64,000 nt of DNA. Source: Erythroxylum novogranatense. Taxonomy: Eukaryota; Streptophyta; Magnoliopsida; Malpighiales; Erythroxylaceae. Below are positions 48,170 to 61,010 of this stretch, one piece after another (positions within the stretch are counted from its first letter, which is position 1; each line of letters starts with the position of its first letter). Below the pieces are notes generated by a model. It ran no database searches and was not told where the DNA came from. It was given only the letters and a program-made list of their open reading frames with translations. The translations under genes were made by a program, and so were the position numbers. Location: positions 10,535,001 through 10,599,000 of the forward strand of contig CM057235.1 in NCBI GenBank assembly GCA_029891385.1. The letters are read 5' to 3'.

Positions 48170-50480
48170 ATATGTTGATAAAATTGAGGTTACTAACTTG
48201 ATATTTAGAGGTTAATTCTTAACTTGGGATAAAAAGGCAAGATGGAGCTTAGAGAATAAGAAAGAAACTAGAATGAGCTCTAGTTAATGATGAATGGATG
48301 ATGTAATTTTTCTTGTTTTAACTTGTTTTGGGAACTCAATAAACTTAGATCTCTCTTAAATGGTGGTCAGCAACTTCAATAATGGCAAGCTTATCAAAAC
48401 ACTCTTTAGGTTTAATAATTATCTTCTGAATGTTTTAGGCTTTGAAGATGCAATTAAGAAAGGAATGAAAAAGAAATTTGAGGGACATAAGGCCTATATA
48501 TGCATGTAGAGACTTACATGAATGAAAGAACTTATGCTTCTCAACAAGTCTCCTTGTCTAGACATTGAAGAAGCTATCATAAGAACTAGAGAGGCCATCA
48601 TTAAAGCATAATGGTATATAACTCTTTAGATAATGGAAGGCTAGCTTGTATCTTTAGGAAAAAACTGGCCTCAATCATTATATGCACGCTCTTGAGACCC
48701 ACAAAAGCCTCTTAAGATAAAATTCAAGGGATCTTTGCCTCAAATAAGGAGATAGGAAGAACATTTTGTTTTTTTCATAATTTCATCAATGCTAGAAGAA
48801 ATCAGAACAAACTCACCATACTATAGGATCAAATTGGGAATCTCATCACAAACCAAAAGGAGCTCAGAAAATTTATTCTCTTACTTCAAAGACATCTTAG
48901 GAGAATCCTCTTTCATCCCTAGATTATTTATTCATCAATGACTCTATTGATCAAACTCAAGTTGTATTTCTTGGGATACCTTCTTCCAGATAAGATTTCG
49001 AGGGAGATAATGCTCTTTTCTTATAAAATTCCTATAATAAAGTTGGAGATATGGTTACAAATGTCATTTAGAAATTCTTAACTTATAGAAGAATGTTGAA
49101 GGAAATTACTAAAACTTACATTAGTCTAGTTCCAAGATTGCTAATCCAACTTTCTTCCATAATTTTTGGCTAATCTTATGTTATCTACAAAATCATAAGG
49201 AAGATGCTTGCTAAAATATTGGAAGAAACTCTAAGGAAATTTATTAATCATAGTCAAAACGCCTTCATCAAGGGAAGAAACATTGTGGATAACCTATTAA
49301 TTATACAATATTTGCTTAAGAATTAACTTCTCATCAGGATTTTGACTCTTTGGCGCGGGCCTTTGTTCTAAGTAGCCTTAAAGTTTGTCTTGCCTAAGGT
49401 TTTCATAGAATAGATCTAACAATGCCTCACTACCACCTCATTTGGCATTATTATAAATGGAGAACCTACAAGCACTTTCACTGATGCCAAATTATTGACA
49501 CAAGGAGATCCTTTATCCCTTTACTTTTGACACGCTATGCATGGAGATTCTATCTAGGTTAATTCATCTACATTAAACAAAGTTGTAACTTCAAATATCA
49601 TAATGCAAGGAAATCAAACTATTTAACCTTGCTTTTGATGAAGATCCGATGCTGTTAAGCTAGATTGATAACTCTCTATGCAATCAGTGAAGAACTCTTT
49701 ACATGTTTTTAAAAGAATGTATAAGTTGAGCATTAACTACTCCAAAAGTAAGCTCCATTTCTCTATGGGATTATCCAACCTAGCTAAGGAACTTTCAAGA
49801 ATTTCATATTGCCAACTTTAGTATGTCTCTCTCAAGTATTTGGGCATTCCAATCACCATAAGTAGACCAACTTATAGAGATTGCCTACACTTTTTATTGT
49901 GACTGATAACAGAATTGGTTATTAGCAGAATAAGCTTACACCTTAGGTAAGGAGATTGCAATTACTTAGCACAATTCTCAATAGCATGCACAACTATTAG
50001 AGCTCACATATCATGCTTCCCAAAAACTTAGTAAAATCAATTGAGAAGATCGTAAAGAACTCTTTGATCTGATGATGCAAGGACGAGCAAGAACTCTTAA
50101 GGTGATATGGCCTGAAATTTATGTCTAAGCAAGGAGGCCCGTGACTTACAAGGGTACAAGTAATGAACAAAAAGCTCATTATCAAGAGAATACGGAAGTT
50201 GTTCACTGATAGGGAGTCATAAGAATGAGATGGATTCACTCTCAACACTAAAAAGGAATTTGAGAGAAAATTTCGTAACTACTAAACTCTGACAAAGTCC
50301 ATTACGCACAAGGTCTTAGACACATACTACGAATGCTAAAAAGATCGTCCAGAACAACCAATGGCATTATAACTTGAGAGGATTCTCATTTATCAGAGAC
50401 CACTTACCAAACTACATGCCTAATGCTAGGTTAACAGATCACATCAAATGGCGCATACACAAATCAGGTCTTTATTTCTT
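48170..50480 (+). pseudogene. L1-like LINE pseudogene (endonuclease end to reverse transcriptase)
   Basis: Pieces in changing plus-strand frames: FLTWDKKARWS and RKKLE.ALVNDEWM (endonuclease end, 48200-48300); RTREAIIKA (48580); ENLFSYFKDILG (48865); ISCISWDTFF; then RT blocks IIRKMLAKILEETLRKFI, HSQNAFIKGRNIVDNLLI (49190-49310), KYLGIPITISRPTYRDCL (49835-49890), RLQLLSTILNSMHNYWSSH-like text (49955-50010) and SIEKIVKNSL (50035). Many stops and shifts, so old and inactive. The catalytic FADD box is not intact. The end around 50480 is approximate. Confidence 0.75.
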
Positions 50481-50949
50481 TAGTTCAGACTTTGTGTTCA
50501 TTAGAATTGGTCTTTAGTAGGTCTGCAATCGTTAATCTGGTCAAGGTACATTCCTTGCTGCTTGTATTCCCTCTTTGAGGGTCTTTTAATCAATTTACTT
50601 TCAACCACCAAAGAAAAAAGTCTACTTGCAAATCATGACAGAATGTTTCAATTAAAGGGCTGGCCTGCTCCAGTTGCCTGCCACTTCCCCTTACCTCGAT
50701 TTCATTTTTTGAAAAATTAAATCACTTCTTGTTACCTCTTGTTACCATATGATTAAAACACAATTTCCACGGTTCTTTACTTCGTCAGGAGCGAAATCTA
50801 CCTTGTCCTCAAATTCAAGAATCTTTTACAGAAATCAGAATTAATTTGCTGTTATATCATTTGAATTCCAAATATAAAGGAATTAACAATCTCTAGAACA
50901 GATATGATGAAACTAAAGTAGGGTAATTCAAATTCTACAAGCAACCAAA
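50481..50949. other. 3' flank of the PUX5-like gene
   Basis: It should include the 3' untranslated region (minus strand) directly after the stop at 50950. No coding frame is supported. A certain polyadenylation signal was not identified. Confidence 0.4.
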
Positions 50950-52900
50950 TTAGTATTTCTGGATAACTACAGAATTAGCTATGCCCACCTCCTCTATTGT
51001 CTGATCCAGATCAGTGAGAGGTTTGGGAGGGAACCCCATTGTCTGCAATTGGTAATCTCTTGCTCCTACCGGTCTTGATGCATCAATGAAGGATCGTAGA
51101 TCTCTGATGGTATGGTTCAAGTTGAATCGTGAAACCATGCGTGTGCCATCTGCTAACCTTAGCTGAATTGATGTTGTTGGTGATGAAGAATCTACAACTA
51201 ATCCTGTTGCTGGCAATGGAGCAGTCATTAATGAATCTGAAGGAAGACTTGTATCCAAGGGCGCAGAGCTGCTGCTGCTGTTGCCTAAAGCTCTTCCCAC
51301 ACCTTGGAATGGATCTCGAGGCTTCTCTGGTTCCTGTATAGCCAAGAATAGGATAAGCAGCTGATAATTAAATTATGGTTTACTGGGGAGTCAGGGGGTG
51401 TACCCAAAAAAAAAAAAAGAGAGAGAGAGAAAGGGAGAGAGAGGGAGAAAAGGTACACACCGAGTAATCCTCCTCTCGCCTCATAAGATTAAGGTGGACC
51501 TCTGTCCTCCTATCAGCAGGTCGAAGCTCCTGTGGGCACTCGGACTTCAAAATGCTCTGCATTTGGAAGAATTAATGATAAGCACATATATCAAACAGAA
51601 TTGGAATTAACATGAAGTATCTAAAAATTTTACCGCAGGCAAGAAGTTGATGAAAGCAGAAATCACTGACTAACCCTCTTAACGAAATAAGCAAATATAT
51701 CTAACCAGAAATATGGTTAATCATCCAATAACAGACCAGTCAAGTCTTTTCTTGATCATGAAAGGCATAAAAGTCAGAATATTTGCAATGTTAAATCAGT
51801 CATTTGGTCGGCCAAAGATATGTAGCATGCAGTAGTATCGTGATGCTAGGCATCAAACAAAGATGAAAAAACAGCAGTTCTGATACAATTTGAACTCCCG
51901 AAGATCAGGTAAATGATACGAAGAAAAACTGATCAGATCTTGCCTCCAAGAAGGTAGCATTAGCAGGTTCATCAAAGCGACGCAAGTGACCATTATCAAC
52001 AGTGAAACCGTTCCTCCAAAGCACAATGGTATGATTGACAGCTTGAGGGGCAGCCGAAACTGTCTCACCCGATAGTAATCTCCCAGTTCCAGTGAAGCTT
52101 CTTGAACTTGAAGAAGACGGTCGAATGTTATCAGGAGACCTGTCCACAGCTCCAGAAAGTCTAGCTTGATCAAAAAAGCCATCCACATCGTAACGTTTTG
52201 TAGGGTCCTGGACTAAAATTCCACTGCACTAAAGAAAGAACACATAAGAAACACCAAAAATTATTATAGACAGATAGATAGATCGCTTTTGGAATCAAAC
52301 AATGTATTATACATGCTTTAATTTAACTAATAGATCAACACTTAACTAGAATCAAGGATAATTCGGCTCTCATTAAATCAATTAGAAGGAAAAGAAAGAC
52401 AAATTCAACCTCTTGTCTCCACCAGTATAATAACCCTGGGCCTCGTCCTCGTCACTGCTGGATCCAGTGGCCTCAGGGGCCCGATTCAGATCAGAAAGCG
52501 TACGAATCCCGCCGCGTGTCCTACTGCTGCCAGCACCCGCCGACTTGGATTGACGTGATCTGAGCTTGTAGGGAACGCGGGAGGGAGGAGTGGGTGACGG
52601 AGAGCGAGAGCGGGAACGGGAAGGAGAGGAAGAGTGGGAGGGGGAGAAATTGGGGGAGTGAGACTCGGATGGAGAGCGCGAGGGGGTAGGAGAGAGAGGA
52701 ATAGGAGGGATTTGGTGGGGGCCAGATGTGGCGGTGGCGGTGGCGGTGGCTGCGGCAGCGTTGTTGTCAAGGAAAGTAGAGACCGCAGCGTCGACATCCC
52801 ATTGGTGAGATTCTAAGAAGAAAAGGGCTTCATCACGAGTAGAAGATGTGATTTCGCAGAAGGAGTCGATTAGGGCTATGTTGTGATTGGGATTGTGCAT
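50950..52900 (-). CDS. PUX5: Plant UBX-domain protein, PUX5-like (CDC48/p97 adaptor), complete, four exons
   Basis: Adaptor that links the AAA-ATPase CDC48 (p97) to ubiquitinated or membrane substrates; family role, cytosol/nucleus. Exons (minus): 52900-52410, 52223-51944, 51556-51461, 51333-50950; 1251 nt, 416 residues plus TAA, all phases agree. Residues 8-50 are UBA-like ([30 protein letters not shown]). 65-125 is a Ser/Pro/Arg-rich linker. [14 protein letters not shown] starts at 165. The SEP domain is about 226-285 ([43 protein letters not shown]). The UBX domain is 342-416 ([18 protein letters not shown], with FPPKPL at 390-395 in place of the FPR loop). The ATG at 52900 opens [12 protein letters not shown]. 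Introns 1 and 3 are GT-AG; intron 2 is probably GC-AG. It appears functional. Confidence 0.95.
51410..51450. repeat. A12 and GA-rich tract in PUX5 intron 3
   Basis: A run of A followed by (GA)n and GGGAGA units; a pyrimidine tract on the coding strand inside the 127-nt intron 3 (51334-51460). Confidence 0.8.
51557..51943 (-). other. PUX5: PUX5 intron 2, probable GC-AG intron
   Basis: The junction [11 protein letters not shown], expected from the SEP domain, requires cutting at GAG|GCAAGA, a GC donor, with acceptor AAATGCAG. No GT near gives the right frame and family sequence. Confidence 0.8.
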
Positions 52901-53030
52901 GTTGATTGACAAATCGGAGAGAGGAGATGAGAGGAGAGAGGAGAGAGGAGATCCAATCCGTTACGTAATTGAGAGAAACAAACCTGCGATGTACCGTCCT
53001 GATAACTCTCCACATCCCGTGTTTTATACT
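52901..53030 (-). promoter_or_regulatory. PUX5: Core promoter and CT-rich leader of the PUX5-like gene
   Basis: The minus strand has AGTATAAAACACGGG with TATAAAAC at 53021-53028. A start about 30 bases on (near 52992) gives a leader of about 95 nt. This leader contains a CT-rich Y patch (GAGAGGAGA repeats on the plus strand, 52915-52952), common in plant leaders. Only about 135 bp separate the TATA box from the LTR at 53157. Confidence 0.65.
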
Positions 53031-53156
53031 GTACCTCACCACAACAGTAGCACGTCTTCTCGGCGAATAATACAGACGCTATGTTTTTCTTTTTGGAAAT
53101 TAAATAATTTGAAGATCGCAAGCTATCTATTACACTCCTAAGTTCAAATTGTAGAT

Positions 53157-53935
53157 TGTGCGAGTGATGGTAAGTCTTGATTAATGCTAGACATGTAAGT
53201 CGGCACACGATAGGCATGTTAATAAAGGAACAAGTTGAAATCTTGCGAGTTAATAAGTAAAATTTGAGGAACTTGCAAAATAGGTAAGGGATGCGAGAAG
53301 TATTGATGAAGATCTTGAAAGTATGCAAGATTCGATAAGTATGGGCACGTGTAAGCGCGCATTGAGAGAAATCTTTGACTAGACGTGAAATTTAGATGCA
53401 AGGCCGCGCAGAGTTGGCAAACTAAGTCATGTGAGACCCGAGAATGGGCGAGAATGGAGCCTATAAATAGCTCATTAGAGTTGAGAGCCATTAATTCAAT
53501 TAATGAGTCATTCATTGAGAGAAATCACTCAGAAGAAAGAGCTTTGAGAGTTGAGAGCTTTTAGGGAAGTTCTCATTGTGAGGGCTTCGAGTAGGGAGTT
53601 CTTTATAAGGGCTTCGAGTACAAAATTCGTTGTGAGGGCTTCGTAAAAGAGCCATTATATATCTCTTGTTATTTTCTTTACTCTGTTATACACTTGTATT
53701 ATTATGTGTGTGAGATAAACACTTTAAACACTTGTGTGCACGTGAAATGTTAGAGAGCTAATGGAATTGTTCGACGACATTTACGTGAGAAGGCTGAATC
53801 TTGATTAAGCGGACCTAAGCGAGATTGCCACATGAAAGTGACGCGACTTGCGGTAAAAGTTCGAGTCCAAAGTAGACCTTTGTAATAGTTGGTATCAGAG
53901 TCAATCTAGAGCGATGATTGGTGACATAAGGCTCA
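53157..53935 (+). repeat. 5' LTR and primer-binding site of a Copia-type element, then truncated
   Basis: The LTR (about 53157-53887) runs in plus orientation and resembles the outer pieces of 30000-32150. It ends GTAGACCTTTGTAATAG, and the primer-binding site TTGGTATCAGAGTC is at 53889-53902. About 35 bases of leader follow, and then the sequence switches abruptly to a minus-strand reverse transcriptase. So only the first part of this element remains. Confidence 0.7.
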
Positions 53936-56650
53936 TCTAGGTTTTGCATGAACCTATAGGTTTTGATAGACTTATCAAACTTAATATTCCAAGACCTAAA
54001 TATTTGCTCAAGTCCATAAATAGACCTTTGCAATTTGCATACCTTATGGTCATTACTTGGTTCAACGAATCCTTCTGGTTGGGTCATATAAATGGCCTCT
54101 TCAAGATCCCAATTAAGAGGTGTGGTCTTAACGTGTATTTGCCATATTTCATAATTGAAATAAACTATTATGGCTAAAAGAATTCTGATGGACTTAGACA
54201 TGGCAACCAGAGAAAAAATCTTGTCATAGTCTATACCCTCTTTTTAAGTATAGCCTTTAGCTACCAATATAGCTTTAAAAGTCTCTACCTTTCCATCTAA
54301 TCCTCTTTTCTTTTTATAGATCTATTTACACCATATGGCTTTTACATCTGTTGGTAGATCTATAAGGATCCATACTTCATTGGTGTACATGGAATCCATT
54401 TCCGATTCTATTGCATTGAGTCATTTTTTTACATCAACATCATTAATAGCCTATGTATAAGTAATGTGATTCGTTTCTTCTTAGTCCGAGATGGCAATTA
54501 TGCCTTCTAGTAGACTTAGATACCTGTCTGGTTGTCTCATAAACCTCCCACTACGTCTAAGCACTACTTGATGATCAGGCTGCTCTTCTGATTCAACTCT
54601 TGAATCCATTTCGACAACTTGTTTTGCTATATCCAAATCAACTCTTGGTTTGGATGAAATAGCTAACTCCTTTAGTACCACTTCACTTCTTTATTTGTGA
54701 TTTCTCACAAATTCTTCCTCCAAGAAGGTTACATTTGTCGACACAAATGCCTTTCTATCTTGAGGACTGTAAAAATAGTACCCTTGTGTATCCGTAAGAT
54801 ATCTTAGAAATAAACATATTTCTGACTATAGTTTCATCTTTGTGGATTCAGGCCTTAGAACATAGGTTGGGCAGCCTTAAGTCCTTAAGTGCCACAATGA
54901 AGGCACTCGATCAGTCCATAACTCCCTAGGTGTTTTAGGCACCGATCTGAATGGAGCAAAATTAAGAAGATAAGTTGTCGTTTGTATGGCATATCTCTAG
55001 AACGATTCTGGAAGGCTAACGTAAGACATCATTAATCTTATCATTTCCAATAGAGTCCTATTACTCCTCTCTAACTACACCATTATGTTGAGGTGTTCAA
55101 GGAGTTGACAAGTTGGAAACAATTTCATTGTCAATTAGAAATTGTTGGAAGTTTCCAAATAAGTACTCGCCATCTCAATCCGATCGAAGTTATTTTAAAG
55201 ACTTGCTTAGCTGCTTCTCAGCTTTTAGCTTTGAATTCTTTAAACCTTTTAAAGGTCTCACTCTTTTTATGTATCAAATATAAATTGTCATGCCTAGAGT
55301 AACCATTTATAAAAGTTAGGAAGTATTCATAACCTCCTCTAGCTTATACGTTCTTAGGCCCACACACATTAGTATGTACCAGGTCCAACATGGATTCTGA
55401 TCTGTTTCCTTTGGAAGGAAATGAGGCCTTTGTCATTTCTCCTTCTATACAAAATTCACAGGTGGGTAATGGATCATTATCCAAGCCTGCAAGGATCCTA
55501 TCCTTCACTAACCTGTTAAGTCCTTTATGATTGACATGACCCATTCTTAAGTGCCACAGATATTTTGAATTAATGCTAGAGTCATTGGATGTCTTAGTTT
55601 TATTAATTCTATGGTGTTTAGTGAGCCTGTCAGAGGTTCTATAAAGAATAATCTCTGTTTAATTATCGCATTACAAATAAAATCCTTATTCTCATATATT
55701 GAAACAACATTTTCAAAATATAGGGAATAACCAGATTTTATTAGACAAAAAACAAAAATCATATTCCTTATAATCGTTAGGATGTAATATATATCCTCCA
55801 AATATAACCTATGACTATTAGGAAAATCTAAGATAACTACTCGCATTGATTCTACTAAAACGTTGGATCCATCTATTATCATGACTTGAAACTGAACTTT
55901 AGGTAGCCTTTTTGTTTACTGGAACGCCTGAAAAGAATGACAAACATGGTTAGTGGCTCCTGAATCTAATATCCAAGAATCAGATGAATATGCCACAATT
56001 CTAGTTCCTAACAACCTTAGGAAACCCATACCTTGTTTGCTTTTGAGGGACTCGAGGTAGACTACACAGTTTCTTTTCAGTGGCCCTTCTCACTACAGTG
56101 AAAACACTTTCCTTTGATGTCCTTTTTGGCCTTCTTTTTCATAGGTTGGACCTTGACCCCTGTTTGGGCCTTCTTTTTCATTTGACTCTTCTTTTTTTGC
56201 TTGCCCTTACCCTTGGGTTTAGAAGAAGATGCTACATTATCCTCAAGCCTATTAGCCTTGATATTTAATATCTCTTTCGTGATCTGGAGGGTATTCATCA
56301 ACTCACTCAAGGTGTAATCCTTGGTGTTAAGCTCATAGTCCAACTTAAACTGTTGAAAAAGAAGAATTTAAGCTATTGATGATCATAATCATATGTGTTT
56401 CCGCATCCATATCCGCCCCAAGCATCTCAGTCTCAGTAACCGCAAAGATTACCTTAAGCATATAATCCCGCACCGATTCACTAGGTTTTTGTCTAAGATT
56501 GTGAAAAGTTTGGATAGCTTTCACCCTTGTAGACCTGTTTCTCACACCAAACATCTCATGTAGGTGATGGACCATTGCACCGGAATTTTTCATGCATTGC
56601 TTTTCCAACATTCTGCTGACAGAAGCCAGAATATAGCACTTAGTAGTCTT
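53936..56650 (-). pseudogene. Copia (Tork/Angela-like) gag-pol, truncated after the RT start, broken
   Basis: From right to left: gag (56611-56345: NSGAMVHHLHEMFGVRN, SVRDYMLKVI; then DYTLSELMNTLQITKEIL), a basic linker, and zinc knuckle CFHCSEKGH followed by TGA in place of Trp at about 56075, then KRNC. The protease active site reads WILDSGATNHVCHSF (about 55985-55930). The pre-integrase part is MGHVNHKGLNRLV and CEFCIEGEMTKASF (55544-55344). Integrase pieces lie down to about 54850, and a linker at 54681-54481. RT begins SKSIRILLAIIVYF, EIWQIHVKTTPLNW and YMTQPEGFVEPS and stops at about 53936, before the catalytic YVDD. Many stops; inactive. Confidence 0.88.
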
Positions 56651-58321
56651 ATTAACATTCTTCCATCGCTCATGCTATTGGACTTGCTCAGAAGTTGAAT
56701 TTCCACTCAAAGGTGCAGGCTTATTTTTTGTTAATAACCATGAAATTCGTTCATATTGAAGAACAATGTCAAGGTTACATCTCCATTTATTAAAAATCTC
56801 TCTGTTTTCCAATGTTATTAATCAAGAGCAAAGTGAGTGGACTTATATTGTGGTGATTATGTCTGAAAAATAAATTATTAAAGAATGAGCATACTAGTCA
56901 ACACTATTGGAACTTTGTATAAAATCATCATGCATGTATGCATGATGATAGATTTAACACAAATTAAAAAAATAAATTTTTATACGACGGTTATTTTTCT
57001 TATCTATAACGGACTAAGTGACAATAGGTCATTAAAAGAAAAACTAAGACCCTCCCACTGAAAAAGCTACCAAACATCTTCATGCCTAACTTTTAAAGAA
57101 GCGTCATAATTTGATCCATTCATTTATCAACAGAGCTATGGTGGGCAGGTTATTGATAAAATATATTGAGTGTGTAACCATTTGATTCATCCATTAAAGG
57201 TATTTGTAAACCATACCTCGGTGGGAGGTCATATTTGCTACCAATGAGTTGACTTATCCTTTAGGAGACCCAAACCATGCAAGATCTAGGATTCATGTTC
57301 TCCTGTGGGGAGTAGCACTTCACCATATGCAAACAGACCATCATATGAAAACCATGGACTCTCACATGAGCATCTTCTCCTATTTAATCTTTTTGGCCTT
57401 TAAGTTTTAATAAATACCATTTTGTCTAGATGCAATTTATTAATCATCTCATATTGTTTCATTATATATCTCATACATAATGAATGCATGGTAAAGCCTA
57501 GGGTTGACAATTATTTTAAATGGCATACTTTCATATAATATCGCATATTATTAGCATCCATCCATCCATTCATCTCATGAATAATAACACTACTTTTGAT
57601 TATCCATCATAGAACATAAAAAAAATTACAAGCTTCTTTGGCCCATAATTTTTTTTTGGACTTGGATCTTCTGTTTCGAATTTTTGGCTCACATGACTCG
57701 ACCCATTCGGTAAAAAGTGTGTGATGACATTTATTTTACAAATATTTTGTTTTTCATAAAATCAAATTTTGTTAGTCGGAAATTAAAAATTCTAACACTT
57801 GTTTTTCATAAAATCGAAACTTTGTTAATATGAAAACAAAAAATCCAACTCTTGTTTTTCTAAAACTGAAACATTGGCATATGAAAACAAAAAATTTCAA
57901 CACTGGTTTTGCATAAAACCGAAACATTGGCAATATGAAAAAAAAAAAAATCCAACACTTGTTTTATATAAAACTGAAATGGCCATTACACTAAAAGATA
58001 AACCGAAACCCTTACACATTCTTTTCTTCGATCCATTACTGCTTCATCTTCAACATTACAGAAATTTGTACAGTACAAAATCAAAGATAATAGAAAATGA
58101 AGACAAGGAGGAAGTATGGCGATGATAGGCCACCTCCTTGTTACAAAACAAACGACGAAAACTTACAAAGGAAATCTATATTCTATGAACAACAAGAGAG
58201 CAAACACATACAACATATATATTTCTATCACATCAAATATACAACATACATAAATATAATTTCCAACCCATGCAACATATAAGAATTGAATCATGTATAA
58301 TAAAATGGCTTTGATACCAAT
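56651..58321 (-). other. Leader of the truncated Copia element, with primer-binding site
   Basis: Non-coding, about 1.7 kb. The primer-binding site (58308-58321, minus strand ATTGGTATCAAAGCC) adjoins the LTR. A repeat around CTTGTTTTTC.TAAAA.CGAAAC recurs about four times at 57740-57980. Confidence 0.75.
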
Positions 58322-60386
58322 TGTTGGATCAAAAACAAAAGCATACTAGATTTGGCTAAATGGTAGATTTCAAAAACTTTTTTCGAAATCAAAACACAGC
58401 AAAAGCATAATAACCAAATCAATATGTTTAATCCATAAATAATACAGTCTTAGAAAAATAAATAGCATAAGAATAAAATCGAAATTTTTACCGACTCCTT
58501 TGCTACAGCTTTGACTCCTTGCTATGGTATCCTCTCCATGCTATTGTATCATGTTCTCTTTGTTGTATCTTCAACCAATCTGATCTACCACTTATTCTCC
58601 TTGGACAACTTGGTTAACAAAATCCTTTGGTAAGAAAGGAGAAGAAATATTGTAGAGGTTTTCCTTAGTTGTAAGAAGCCAAAAATTGAGACACTCTCAA
58701 TGGTAAGTTTCGATCATGAAAGAAAAGAAGAGAGGAAGACTAACCCAAAAATCACCACTTCTTTCTTTTTCACAAAATGAAAGAGAGAGTCATAAATGAG
58801 ACATTCTCATTTGTTTAATATGGCTAGATGAAAAGATAAAAAACAACACAATGACACTCTTATTTTCGGTTGCAAGATGAAAGAAGGGAAAAAGAACAAC
58901 AAATGCACTTACTCCTTCTTTAATCAAAAGAATGCTAAAAGGTTGATATGTTTTTCTACATACTAACATAAATGATAACCATTAAACCAATGAGGATGAA
59001 GCATGATAAAAAACCCACCTTAGTTATGCAAAACCTAAAACTACATCATTGTAGTTTCGATTTTTGCTCTCCTTTTTTATGTCTTTATAAAAATTATTTT
59101 AATTTAATCAATCTAATTAATTAAATCAAACTAAAATCTAGCCCAATATTAAATGTTTACTTTGGGCTTCTAATTAACACTTAATTATGGTAAACACATC
59201 ATTTAATCATAGGTTTAAAACTTAATTTAATTAACTCTTAATTAAATTGTTTTGGTATAATTATTCTGAATCTACTTCGGTCCTTTCATTTTTATTTTCT
59301 TTCCGGTAACCTCTATTTATATTTCTTACTTTACTTGATAACCTTTTCTAGAAGCCAAGTGGGGAATCTAATTGGACTTATATAATTCAAGCTCCAATGA
59401 GCCCGAAATTAATTTAATCTCATTATAATTAATTCCATCTTATTAACCAAATGTCATTCCACTAAAGACAATTAGCTGAACTCTTGAATTACTAAATATT
59501 ATGAGAACACATGTTTCAAATAAGATGTCCAATTGCAAACTCTATTATGAACCATATTATAGTCATCTGCATAATAAAGGAAAAAATTATTATTTTGCCC
59601 TTAATTGGTTTTTTCTTTTAGATTTTTTGCTTTACTGATTAACACACAAGATCCCATCTTGGTGTTAAGACTTGATGGGTTACTAATCCATCAAACTACT
59701 GGCGCTAGTTTAATCACCAATTTCCGTAAAATATCTAGAAGTAATGATATCATTATAAACTCTTTATTTAAGTAAATATTCCCTGATACATGTTTTAATT
59801 AATAATTCTAACATGCAGACACTAGATTGATACTCTATAAAAATCCATTATGATCATATGAAGATTTATAATGAAACACATATCAGTTTACCACTCATCA
59901 AGATTATGGTTCGCAATAAAAGAATGCTAAAGTGTATGTTTTAAGATTAAAGAAATGACCTACTTTAATATTTAAAAACATACGTGATTCTAGACTCATT
60001 TAATAATCCTATTATCGTTAATCAACTACTATCATGATATGAAACTCATCCTTCCCTTGAAGTAAAATCCTTTACTTACACGAAGATAAATCGCAATACT
60101 ACAGTCTAAACTATAATCAAGCGACCAACTTGATTATTCAACTATGAATTATCTAATTTAGATTATAATAATATACATGTTTCCCATACATATCTATGTA
60201 TATGTATATTACTTACAAAAGAATCTTGATACCTTATGACTAGTTATATAATGCTTACAAAAATAAAACCAAACTCTTTTGTTTTATTAATAATAAATAT
60301 TTTCATTATAAAAGTAACTAGAAGAAAATTTAGTTATATATAAATACACTTGTTTTTCAGGACACTATATTTACATAACTCCAACA
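58322..60386 (-). repeat. 5' LTR of the truncated Copia element
   Basis: Plus-strand ends TGTTGGATCAAAAAC and ATAACTCCAACA, so on the minus strand TGTTGGAGTTAT...TTTGATCCAACA, with a perfect short inverted terminus TGTTGGA/TCCAACA. Length 2065 bp. It follows directly from the primer-binding site. The 5-bp flank on the right is AAGAC; its partner was lost with the 3' part of the element. Confidence 0.85.
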
Positions 60387-61010
60387 AAGACTCACTTATG
60401 AAAAATATATTCCACTTATAGAGAAGATTTAGAAAAGAATAAGTTCTTGGGTAAACAAGTCTTTATCTTATGCGGGGAAGGTATAACTCATAAAATCAAT
60501 ACTAAATTCTCTACATATTTATTGGAGTTCTCACATATTTCTTTTCCCAAGTTATCATCAAGTCCATAGAAAGAATCCTTAAAAACTTTCTATGGAATCA
60601 TCCAAATGGGGGCAAAGGGGCAGCCAAAGTGAAATGGGCTAATATCTATTGTCCTAAAGATGAAGTAGGGTTGAATATTACCCCTATCAACATCACAAAT
60701 TAGGCATTAATATTGAAGAGATTATTGTGGATTCTCATGGATAAAAATTTCATATGGGTTAAATGGCTCCACTCTTACCTTCTTAAAGAAAGAAGTCTAT
60801 GAAGCATTCAAAAATCAACGTCACACTTGCACTTTCTCAATCAGGTTTTAAATTGAGGGACATACTCAAAGATGAAGTTACATGCACAATTGGGAATGGA
60901 TAAATAACTTATGTGTGGTTTGATAATTTGTATAACATAGGACCCCCCTCATACACCACTACAACAGTCTAAGTAACCCTCAAACCTCTTCACTCAAACT
61001 ACCCCTTAAG
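60387..61010 (+). pseudogene. L1-like LINE RT/zf-RVT fragment, interrupted by the Copia LTR
   Basis: Immediately after the LTR the frame reads RLTYEKYIPLIEKI, stop, KRISSWVNKSLSYAGKV, stop, LIKSILNSLHIYWSSH, then AKVKWANI, CPKDEVGLNI and LLWILMDKNFIWVKW in changing frames. This is the conserved region after LINE RT. Its left continuation is absent, so DNA has been lost at the left of the Copia element. Confidence 0.75.

Noticed and set aside
51129..51341. A plus-strand frame over the PUX5 last exon
   Set aside because: Antisense shadow of the UBX-coding exon.
52486..52797. A Pro/Leu-rich 103-residue frame on the minus strand
   Set aside because: It is a shifted reading of PUX5 exon 1, whose own frame carries the UBA-like domain.
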